Part shown: positions 55,640-64,000 of the stretch, piece after piece | How positions within the stretch are numbered: position 1 is the stretch's first letter | Layout of the letters: every line of letters begins with the position of its first letter | Assembly (NCBI GenBank): GCA_037957365.1 | Contig: JARHVA010004089.1 | Coordinates: forward strand, 665,001 to 729,000 | Reading direction: 5' to 3' | DNA length: 64,000 nucleotides | From: Torreya grandis | Lineage: Eukaryota; Streptophyta; Pinopsida; Cupressales; Taxaceae | Position numbers and translations under genes: made by a program | Notes under the pieces: generated by a model | The model's database searches: none | What the model saw: only the letters and a program-made list of their open reading frames with translations | Told to the model about the DNA's origin: nothing

Positions 55640-56830
55640 GATGGGTCTTATAGGCAGAGGATACAGGGACTAGGCATAGAACTGCTTGAGATGCATGATG
55701 TTCATAGGATCATCCAATTCTTCTCCCCTAAGTGTGGCTAATTTATATGCTCATGAGCTAAATTTGGAAATAATGATGTATGGGCCCAACCAATTAGCTT
55801 CAAATTTTCCCTTCTTGTCTCTTTCTACATTAGTGTTCTTCTAATTTTCCTTAAGGACCAAGTCACCTATTTCAAACTCTTGAGCCTAAATCTTCTTGTG
55901 ATATTGATTCTTGAGATTATTTTGATACGCCTCAGGTGATTCAAGGCCTACTATCATTTTTCATTGAGGAGTTCCAACTCTTGTAAGCACTCTTATTGGC
56001 AATTATGGTCATTAATTATGCCTCATAATGAGAGACAAAGATAAGGGAGCTCTACTTCTATGGGTAATATTGATTCAGCTCCATATACCAAGGCATAAGG
56101 GGTGGCCCCTATGGGTGTGCAGACATTAGTGTGATAGGCCCATAATACTAGATATAATTGAATATGCCAATTACACCCAACTTGATTGATTATCTTCTTT
56201 AGGATTTTGATTAGGGTCTTATTAATTGCTTTCTCTCGTCTAATGCCTTAGGTATAATATGGGGAGGAGAAATGTTGTGCAATGTGGTACTTTCAACAAA
56301 GGGCCTCAACATCTTGATTCTTGAAAGACTTTCCATTGTCTAAGATAATATTGGAAGGGATGTCAAAGTGGTAGATAATTTGATTGAGGATGAATTTAGA
56401 TATCTAGAGGCTAGTTGTGTAAGTCAACAACATTTACTCTACCCATTTTTTGAAATGTTCTATAGTTGTGATAATAAATTTGTGCCCATCTAAGGAATTA
56501 GAATTAATCTTACCAATTAGATCTAGACCCCATGTAGAGAAAGGCCATGGGCTCATAATAGGATGTAGTTATTATGTTGGTGTGTGGATAAGGTTTCCAT
56601 GCCTTTAACAAGATTCACATTTTGACACATATTGACAAGAAGCATGTTCCATGGTTGGCTAATAGTATCCAATCTGGAGAAGCTTCTTGTCTAAGGTCAT
56701 CCCACTGATGTGCCCTCCATAAATTCTAGCATGGACTTCTTTGACCACTTGAGTTACCTCATTTGAGGTTAGACATCTTAACAATGTTTTTTCATTACCC
56801 ATTCGATAGAGTGTGCTTCCTAGAATGGTA
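55640..56830 (-). pseudogene. El-10 integrase
   Basis: N-terminal zinc-binding region at about 56820-56640: LRCLTSNEVTQVVKEVHARI then YGGHISGMTLDKKLLQIGYY, with HASCQYVSKC. The core follows: PFSTWGLDLIGKINSNSLDG (Asp kept), HKFIITTIEHFKKWVE, NIILDNGKSFKNQDVEALC (Asp kept), GIRREKAINKTLIKILKK (Glu kept), WHIQLYLVLWAYHTNV and TPYALVYGAESILPIEVELP. The C-terminal part is FEIGDLVLKEN, GKFEANWLGPYII and NIMHLKQFYA. All three catalytic residues survive; stops are few and mostly single-base. Confidence 0.9.
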
Positions 56831-57149
56831 TAATGGGCAACTTGATGTAGAAAGGATTTGCACTGATGATGAGTGAGATCAAGAGGTAAGATATTGTCAT
56901 GGAGGTATTGGTATATGGCATGATACCAAGGGAGACTAAGATTATTAATGGCCTAAATGTGTGAAGGAGCTAAATAATGATGAGCTCAGGTGATCAATTA
57001 TTCAATCAGAAAATTGCCCTCTAAGATTCCTTCAAAAATATCAATAAGGGATCCTAGCGTAGCCATAGAGTTATCTTCCTTGTTATTAGCTCGTAGCACT
57101 TGCTCAAATGTAATATATTGAAAACTAGTTTTTAATTGATCAACTAGTT

Positions 57150-57430
57150 ACTTGTAAGGGAGCAAATTCTCATTTATTTGGAACTCTTTATTTACCTATT
57201 TTATGATTAATTGAGAGTCCCCAAATACTTGCAAATGCTAGATGTTCTAATGTATGGTAAGATGAAGTCCTACTATGAGGGCCTCATATTCCAAGATATT
57301 GTTGGTACAAGGGAATGCAAGATGAAAGTCTTTAGGAATGAGATCACCTTACAGGGTGACTAGTAGGATTCCTACCCCTAATCCATGAGTGGTAAAAGAA
57401 CCATCAAAATATAACTTCTAAATTTCTGTC
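57150..57430 (-). pseudogene. El-10 second RNase H
   Basis: Minus strand: KLYFDGSFTTHGLGVGILLV (catalytic Asp), GDLIPKDFHLAFPCTNNILE then YEALIVGLHLTIH (Glu) and HLQVFGDSQLIIK (GDS Asp), QVNKEFQ. It sits after the Ty3-type RNase H and before integrase, the normal position for the extra, archaeal-like RNase H in Tat elements. Only a few stops. Confidence 0.85.
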
Positions 57431-57479
57431 TATGAGGTTCTCATGATAGATTCATCTAGAAAGGGAGATGTAAGTAACT

Positions 57480-58130
57480 TAGTTGGTTCTAATATATCTT
57501 CTACTAATTGATCTTTTATAACCTATCCTTTGATTTCTTTCTAATGGACATATTCAATATCAAACTTGCTAAGAAACATGATCTATTTTTCCACATGACC
57601 TATTATCACTAATTTGGACAAGAGATACTTCAAAGGATCTATTTTTTCAATTAGGTGTACTTGATTGTTGAGCATATAATGCCAAAGTTTTTAGGAGGCA
57701 AAGACCACAGCTAAACATGCCCTTTTAACTAGTATATAGTTTAACTCATATGTTATTAAGGTATGGTATGGTTGAGATAATAAATAGATCACTCCTTTCC
57801 TTGATCATTATGTTTCATTAGTAAAGCTCTAATGGAATAGGGAGTGGTGGATATATATAGCAACAATGGTTTGCCTGGAATTGGTAGAGATAAAATAGGT
57901 TGATTTGCCAGGTATTTTTTGATATTGTCAAAAGATTTTTGATAATTTTCATCCTGTTGAAAGGTTTCTCCTTTATTAAAAAAGTGATTGAATGGATGAC
58001 ACTTATCAGTGAGTTGTGAGATAAAATTCCTAATATCTTGGAGTTTACCTTGAAGACTTTGAAGTTGTTTGAATGTTTGAGGAGGTGGAATTTTGATGAT
58101 TTCTTGAACTTTTATTGGATCCACCTCAAT
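57480..58130 (-). pseudogene. El-10 connection and first RNase H
   Basis: Open from 58124 to 57789: MDPIKVQEIIKIPPPQTFKQ, LQSLQGKLQDIRNFISQLTD, KCHPFNHFFNKGETFQQDEN, IPGKPLLLYISTTPYSIRAL. It continues as YELNYILVKRACLAVVFAS, LWHYMLNNQVHLIEKIDPLK and FDIEYVH. This is the standard Ty3/gypsy RT-RNase H continuation. Confidence 0.9.
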
Positions 58131-59030
58131 GCCTCTTATGGAGATAACGAACCCTATAAATTTTCATGATGTTATACCGAAGACACATTTATTGGGGTTC
58201 AAGCACACCTTGTATTCTTATAACCTTTAAAATATCCTACAAAGGATGATAGGATGCTCAGATCTTGAGTGAGACTTTCCTAGGATATCATCAACGTAAT
58301 CTTCCATAATATCATGCATCATGTCATGGAAAATAATAGTCATTGCTTGTTGATATATTTCACCTATGTTTTTTAGACCAAAAATCATGACCTAATAGTA
58401 AAATGTGCCCCATGGTGTGATGAATGTTGTTTTGTGCTAGTCCTCATGACTGATTTTGATTTGGTTATATCCTAAAAATCCATCATAAGAGACAACATAT
58501 CATAACCACCAGTTGAATATATAATCATATTAATGTTAGGAAGTGGAAAATCATCTTTGGGGCATTCCTTATTAATGTCATGGAAATTGATACATATCTG
58601 AACCGCACCATGTGGTTTTGAAATAGGGACTATATTAGATATCTAGTCAGAATAATCAATAGGAAAAATGAATCCTACATCAAAGAATTTTTGTAGTTCC
58701 TCCTTAACTAGAAATACCACATTTGGATGCATCTTTTGTAATTTTTATTTGATTGGTTTAGAATTAAGATGGACATCAAGATGATGGAATACTAGTGAAG
58801 GATCTAACACAGGCATATCTTTGTAGCTCTAGGTAAAGACATCAATAAATTCTTTGAGCAAGGCAATGAGAATTTCATGCTCTGATTACATAAGAGATGC
58901 CCCCAATTTCATGATCTTGGGTTTTTTTCTGGTTCCAATATTTATTTCATTGGCTTCCTCAATGAGTGTGAGAGATTATTCTGATAGATAAGGGGTATAT
59001 TTGATTTTTGGCATGTCATAAGTGGTAATT
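58130..59030 (-). pseudogene. El-10 reverse transcriptase
   Basis: Minus strand, in order: LLKEFIDVFTWSYKDMPVLD, EELQKFFDVGFIFPIDYSD, NIVPISKPHGAVQICINFHD, INKECPKDDFPLPNINMII, then after frameshifts LMDGFLGYNQIKISHEDQHK, TTFITPWGTFYY, MIFGLKNIGEIYQQAM and DIMEDYVDDILGKSHS at 58304-58280 with YVDD intact. LNPNKCVFGIT and SIRGIEVDPIK close it. The DVF.WSY.DMP.LD entry is typical of Tat-type elements. Confidence 0.9.
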
Positions 59031-60050
59031 CCTGGTAGCTTAGTATCAACATCTAGATAATATTTTGACTGAATGGGACTTTTTGGAATGTTATCAGGTT
59101 CTATAGAAGATTCCCCTTCTATTTTAGATGTTTCATCATCAATTTGGGGGCTTAGTGACTCTTATTCTGTAAAATATGTCGATTCATATAGATTGATTGA
59201 GAACCCTTTCTTATGGCCCCCTGATGGCATGAAAGTCTTTGCCCCCAGGTATTCTATAATAGCTTCATCATTTTTAAATGTGTCAAAGGTGGGCTTCTAT
59301 TTGGTATCCTAGTTTATGAGGGGAGGATAATAAAGGGAGATGTCAATGGTGAGGATGGAGGTGTCAAAAAAGAGGGTTGTGACAACCATCTCTTTGAATT
59401 GACTACAAACAAACCTTGTTTTAGTATCCTCATCAAGGAGAGTTTGCTCTATGGTCAAGATAGAATCCACAATGACATCAAGAGGGTCATCACCATATGT
59501 TTTTTACCCTAGACCATAATAGGATGAGTTATCTTGAACATCACTAGGTTTTATATGACCCTGATCCTACCTACCTAGTCCTTTTCTTTTATAGTTCAAG
59601 TTTTCCATCATGAAATAGACAATAAGATATTTTTTCTATGGTGAGATGAAGGTATCATCATTAGGTGAGATCCATGAACAATCACCATATTCAATCTATT
59701 CATCTCATAAAAATCTTACACTTTCAAAAGTTGTGGGCCCAAAATGATACTTGATAGTCTGGACTTCCTTCATCGTGGGGGACCCATAGCTTTGGGGAGA
59801 CAATGGGAGATGGCCAATGAAAAGGGTTTTGTACTCATATTCACCACAACCTATAGATGTGATTTTTAACTTGGTAAGTTTAGGTGTTGGGTTATATGTG
59901 GTGGATAATTGATCAAGAGAGACATATTTGGTAGCTGTAGGACTGGGGTTTGATCCATTTGATAGTTGTGATGATCAATAATCCCTGGGATGATGACATC
60001 CATCCCTAAATGGGGGAATTTAAGGCATTGATGAAGATTGAATGGGATGG
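59031..60050 (-). pseudogene. El-10 protease-RT linker
   Basis: About 1 kb of decayed linker, acidic and Ser/Pro-rich (for example YLGAKTFMPSGGHKKGFSIN). No RNase H motif is present here, unlike El-6. Confidence 0.55.
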
Positions 60051-60430
60051 ATTCTATTTCATGAATTTAAGGTCTCCCAAGAAGAATATTATATGGTAAG
60101 TCCATATTGACTACATTCACCAACTTTTATTAGACTATGAACCCCATAGTGATGGGAAGATAAATAAGCCCAATGGATGGCTGCTCATTATCATTATACA
60201 CTTTTATCATGATGATATTGGGTCCTAGTGATGATTTATAGTACTCTAACTTCTTAAATAAGTCCACACTACATAGGTTAAGCATCGATCCTCTGTCTAT
60301 AAGGACATGAGATACACGGTGATGGGTAATGGACATTTCAATGTACAATGGGTAGTTGTGATGAGGGCCAGCTGGTGATAGATCTTGAGTGCTAAAGGTG
60401 AGTTGTGGGGAGGGGGATAAATGAGCCAGT
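60050..60430 (-). pseudogene. El-10 aspartic protease
   Basis: Open at 60348-60130: MYIEMSITHHRVSHVLIDRG then SMLNLCSVDLFKKLEYYKSS, SIGLIYLPITMGFI; it continues as MDLPYNILLGRP*IHEIESI with the usual LLGRPWIH signature. The active site DRGS replaces D-G/S-G-S. Confidence 0.85.
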
Positions 60431-61380
60431 AGTGCTTGAAACTAATTAGTGTCTAAGTTACTAGGTACTTGTAGGTCATTAAGTACTTGGTTTGATATTT
60501 CCTTATGCAAAGAAAATGTTTTTAGAAGCTCCATAATGGAAATCTAGGTAGGGGTATTTTTTAGCAGTTGAATAATGTCATAAGACTTATCAAGCCCATT
60601 TTTCACTTTGTTATAGGTATTCCCCCTTAGTATATTGGAAAAAGTGGATGGTTGTTGGGAAGGTGCCACTAAGATGGTAGTAATGGTACAATGAGATGTG
60701 GCCAAATTTATTTTTAAAACTAGAGAGGGAGGCTCCTCAAAGGTGGGGATGTGGTATATTTTAATGGTATTAATATAATGATATGGCACATTATGATAAT
60801 TAGTACAATTAGAAGAGGATGCCTATCCTTGGTCTCTTGGTGGTCTCTGATTTTTTTGCTCATGTTTGGGAAGAGGATCTTTATAAATTCCCAACTGTCC
60901 ATTTCTTAATAGGGTAGAAGTAGGTTCCCCTTATAACTTGATGTTACATATTTAAATCAAGTATTGCACATGGTGTTTGAATTGCATGCAATTCTCAATA
61001 TCATGGCCTTTGACTCTATGGAATTTATAGTATTCATTATCATGATACCAATCTTGCTTTGTTTGGTGATCATCAACAGGTTGAATTTATGGTAAATTAA
61101 TCATGTCAACCATAATCAATTTCTCTAATACAATTGCCAAAGGGATACCCAGACTTGTAAGAGGTCACCTACCTATATGTGGTCTTGGCTTTCCCTTAGG
61201 AACCTTGATAGAAGAGATGTGTGGTTATGGTGGGGGTTATTTTCTTTGGATATTTTGAACATGTTGTGCTTATAGTTTGGAATATTTCACTCCATCTCTA
61301 ATAACATTCTTATTTTTGTTGAAGACCTTTGGCTTATTTGAAAAGGAATTTCTTAAATTTGTAGTGTGCTCATTATGAGA
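60430..61380 (-). pseudogene. El-10 gag C-terminal part and gag-protease linker
   Basis: Includes KSYDIIQLLKNTPT (60600-60550), the conserved block upstream of the protease that is also seen in El-1, and proline/glutamine-rich linker. No clear zinc knuckle. Confidence 0.6.
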
Positions 61381-62090
61381 GAATGCCTTGATGATTCCTT
61401 TTTTCTATGAGGGCTTTTTCAATTTACACCCCCTTTTTATAATCTCATTGAAAGTCTTCACACACTATAATTTTACTTATATTTCAATTCTTTATTAATA
61501 TTTTCCACAAATATTTTTACCATCTCCTTTTCAGGTATGGTACATCTCAATCAACTTGCCAATCAATGCCATCATTACAATAAATAAACCATATTTTCAC
61601 CATCTCTTTATTTTATGTTATAAAGGTCAATAATAGACACATCATGCTCTATGTTGAAAGATAAATGGCTGACAAATTGCTCTATCAATTCCCCAAAGTT
61701 GGAGATTGACCCTTTAGGAATATGCATGAACCACTCTTAATCCTGATCATGTTAGACTTTTATGGAAAAGCCTTAATAGGTGGGCATCTTCTTGTGATAC
61801 TTCATGGCAAGCAATGAATAATTCTTGCACGTGATCCCTCGGGTCTCCCTTTCCCCTATATTTATCAAATTTTGGAATTTCAAAGTGTGGAGGGAATGGA
61901 TCCTATAGTTCACTGTTATCCAAAGGAGATGAACAAAAATCCTCATATTTATATTTGAGGGCTTGTGACCTGGGGTCTACCTACTGGAGGGTTTCTTTCA
62001 TCATCTTCCATTTTTGGGTGAAGGTAGGATCCCCAAGAGGATTAATAGTTTGGTTTTGACTTCCTTGTATGATATGGGTATGATGACTAT
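61380..62090 (-). pseudogene. El-10 gag core
   Basis: Minus strand: FPPHFEIPKFDKYRGKGDPR then DHVQELFIACHEVSQEDAHL, LRLFHKSLT, and after a frameshift the segment matching SFGELIEQFVSHFSFNIEHD, followed by MIDLY-like text and VKIFVENI. This is the retrotransposon gag layout (P.F..Y.G.GDP..H...F). Several stops. Confidence 0.85.
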
Positions 62091-62316
62091 TATGAGGGAC
62101 ATCATTGGTGTGGTCATTATTATGGATATTATTGTTATTGTTATGTTGAGCTTGGAGGAGAAGGTTAAGTTGCTATGTGAGTTAGTCTAGGTGATCCTTA
62201 ATGGAAACTTATCTCATGTTAGCCTCAGCATGTTGATTAATAAGGTGTGGTTGTTGGTCAACTTCATCTAAGAATCCATGGTCTACTTCTTGGTGATCAT
62301 TATGTTATGGTGTTAA
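62091..62316 (-). other. El-10 leader
   Basis: Short stretch between PBS and the gag core, probably including the gag N-terminus; no motif. Confidence 0.4.
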
Positions 62317-62334
62317 TGGATGGGGTAACCAAAA
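62317..62334 (-). other. El-10 primer-binding site candidate
   Basis: Minus strand TTTTGGTTACCCCATCCA directly after the 5' LTR end. Primer tRNA not identified. Confidence 0.4.
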
Positions 62335-63030
62335 TGTCTACTAAATTTGGGATTCATAAAAAATATTATCAATTTGGACACCAATAAAAAGGGATAGAAA
62401 AGTCAAATCAAAATGCAAAGCTCATGCTTACCATCATTTTTACCTTTTCATAGCTCCAATCTAAAATTTTTATACTTGAACTTGATTTTTGGATTGCTTA
62501 TAGATGCTTGATAATGGCTTGGATAGGCTTGACAATGGCTTGTTTCCTTACTTGTGTTATTCCTTCATGAATTCATTCAATTCTTCATTAGCTTGAGCAA
62601 GTGAGGGTGTGTTGGTTTTATAGATTCATGGAGGGAGATCTTATGGTCCAAATTTGAATTTTGGGTCATCAAGATCTAGGGTGGAGGATTTTTTATTTAA
62701 TCCTCTAGAATAGAGAATTGTAGAGGAAGAGGGATAGAATGGAGATATTTCTAGAATTATCTCCTCATAGGGTTTTAGGGGTTTAGGAAAGGCTAGTGTA
62801 GGGTGGTGGGTGGGTAGCTAGGATTTTCTTGAATTTTCAATTGGCAAGTAGGATTAGGGGTAGGTTTAGTAGGTAATAAGTTTTATTTAGGGATTAATAA
62901 TAAGATTAATTGGTTTTGGGATGGGATAAAGGTTTAATGGGATATGGGAATGGTTATAAAAATTATGCCAAGGGTTGTTATGGCTAGGAAATGAGATAAT
63001 TAGTAGAGCGAGCACATTTTAGTGCATACA
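62335..63030 (-). repeat. El-10 5' LTR (right copy)
   Basis: 696 bp, same family as 49455-50201 with a few small deletions. It ends GTGCATACA before the CTATT duplication. Confidence 0.93.
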
Positions 63031-63035
63031 CTATT

Positions 63036-63098
63036 ACTATTTTATCTCTTATTTATGTTTTTTATTAGATTCATTAGATCCTGTAGCTAATTATAATA
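63036..63098 (+). repeat. El-9 3' LTR, right segment
   Basis: 63 bp matching the end of the El-9 5' LTR (ACTATTTTATCTCTTATTTATG...AGATTCATTAGATCCT). It continues the LTR interrupted at 49454. Confidence 0.92.
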
Positions 63099-63103
63099 GA
63101 CAT

Positions 63104-64000
63104 GTATGTTTATGATATGCTAAATTTTAATGAGTATATGCTTCATTATTTAGATTTAGACATGCATTGAAAATTTTTGCTTGCTTTATTGCTCATGGAT
63201 GCTTGACTTTGACACACTAATGGATATGCTAATGATGTATGTTTTGATTATGATATGTATTGATGCGTGGTGTTTATGATTATGGTTATTGTTATTTTAC
63301 TAGAGGTAGAGCACATAAAATAAGTTAATTAACAACACTAGATGTGAGAATAAAGGATATAATCAAGAGACAAATGTCTTAGTGAATATATCAATTAGTC
63401 ATAACAGGGTAGGAAGAGGACACAATGCATCTTCATTAATAATAACTAAAACAAAATAGAAGGTGGATTGGTTTAAGGAATATTTTCCCTTTGAATACTT
63501 CGTATTAGTGATCTTTAGTTGGTTAAAAAGGTGTCTTGATCACATAATGTCAAATGAGCTCATAATCCCTTGATTATAGTGTATAAAGGGGAGACAAATG
63601 AAAGATGAAACCTTTTTGTGAGACTAGCATGACTCTCTATAGGTTTATGCAGAGTCGGTATAAACAAGTCTATATAATACAAAGTGTAGATTAATCAATG
63701 AGATAAGTCTACTCATGAGAGTCGATTGCAACATTCAATATTATTTTGCTTATGAGAGATGATTACAACTTTCAAAAAAATTGTTTGATTTTGTTATTGT
63801 TTGAAAATGGGTTTTTTGCTTATTTTCTTAGGAGGGTTGGGCAAGCTAATTGATGTATGAAGCTTCCAATAAATTTCTTGTAAATTATTTACTCGGCTAT
63901 CCTTCAAAGGAGTGATCTAGTTTTATGTGCATTGTTTAATGTTTTTGATAGCTATCCTTCAAGGGAGTAATCCACCTTACTTTGAGTAATTTCAAATAGA
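63104..64000. other. Resumed El-7 tail, then unassigned sequence
   Basis: The first 200 bp are TATG/TGAT-rich like 43011-43314 and belong to El-7. After about 63300 the composition changes and no domain is recognised on either strand. A 22-bp near-repeat (GCTATCCTTCAARGGAGTRATC) occurs near 63894 and 63951. Confidence 0.4.

Larger units (their letters stand above)
49455..63030 (-). mobile_element. El-10: Ty3/gypsy Tat-type element with antisense PMD ORF
   Basis: A 13.6-kb element. Plus-strand ends are TGTGCACC...GTGCATACA, with an exact duplication CTATT (49450-49454 and 63031-63035). On the minus strand the order is LTR, PBS, gag, protease, RT, RNase H, second RNase H, integrase, a long 3' region with a plus-strand PMD ORF, purine tract, LTR. 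The tandem RNase H pair followed by integrase is the arrangement known for plant Tat/Ogre elements. It is the youngest layer, sitting in the 3' LTR of El-9, yet all genes are broken. Confidence 0.92.
43320..63098 (+). mobile_element. El-9: full-length Ty1/copia element, 3' LTR split by El-10
   Basis: It starts TGTTGGTGTATTTATTTGC and ends AATTATAATA (terminal CA decayed to TA), with an exact duplication GACAT at 43315-43319 and 63099-63103. Without El-10 it is about 6.2 kb: 5' LTR, PBS, gag, protease, integrase, RT, RNase H, polypurine tract and 3' LTR, in the copia order. The whole gene set is present but carries tens of stops and a lost integrase Asp. It lies within the tail of El-7. Confidence 0.93.
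34360..64000 (-). mobile_element. El-7: PMD-carrying Ty3/gypsy-type element, minus orientation
   Basis: Visible parts are a 3' LTR ending at 35642, its polypurine tract on the minus strand, a spacer, a plus-strand PMD ORF (41399-43010) and a TGAT-rich tail (43020-43314 continuing at 63104). The same order (LTR, spacer, plus-strand PMD, TGAT-rich tail, minus-strand pol) is complete in El-10. On that model the pol genes of El-7 lie beyond the right edge. Inserts El-8 and El-9 with El-10 interrupt it. The left boundary is uncertain: either TGTGCATTG near 34355 or TGTGCTTCAAA near 34691. Confidence 0.6.

Overview
This window looks like heterochromatic nuclear DNA of a seed plant with a large, repeat-swollen genome. 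No host gene, tRNA or rRNA gene can be supported. Nearly everything recognisable is LTR retrotransposon, and most copies are broken by in-frame stops. The species cannot be read from the sequence; a gymnosperm is a reasonable guess only. I number the elements El-1 to El-10 from left to right.

Layout. El-1 (1-830, minus) is a Ty3/gypsy protease fragment running off the left edge. El-2 (3669-7625, plus) is a Ty1/copia deletion derivative with both LTRs. El-3 is an old coding region of unknown family, split into 9300-11377 and 28756-29380 by El-4. El-4 (11378-28750, plus) is a large Ty3/gypsy element with gag, protease, reverse transcriptase (RT), RNase H and integrase, then an antisense plant mobile domain (PMD) ORF and a second RNase H just before the 3' LTR. 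El-5 (21266-24947) is a gag-only LTR element inserted into the PMD region of El-4. El-6 (about 29850-34540, plus) is a Ty3/gypsy element with an RNase H placed between protease and RT; it is cut off by El-7. El-7 (about 34360/34690 to beyond 63104, minus) is a PMD-carrying Ty3/gypsy-type element. It was invaded by El-8 (36910-40881, a shrunken copia) and El-9 (43320-63098, a complete but dead copia). The 3' LTR of El-9 was in turn invaded by El-10 (49455-63030, minus), a 13.6-kb Ty3/gypsy element of the Tat type with its own antisense PMD ORF.

The order of insertion is directly readable. Exact 5-bp target-site duplications were found for El-5 (CCATA), El-8 (TATTG), El-9 (GACAT) and El-10 (CTATT), and one-mismatch duplications for El-2 and El-4. 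Removing El-4 rejoins the reading frame of El-3.

Four themes stand out. PMD ORFs lie antisense to pol in El-4 and El-10, and a PMD ORF of the same orientation type lies in El-7. The extra RNase H domain occupies three different positions in El-4, El-6 and El-10. Unrelated elements carry tandem palindromes built on ACC...GGT. Decay is dominated by Gln-codon-to-TAG nonsense changes with frames otherwise kept, as expected from deamination of methylated cytosine. The elements do not form a pathway; each is a self-contained, mostly inactivated copying unit.
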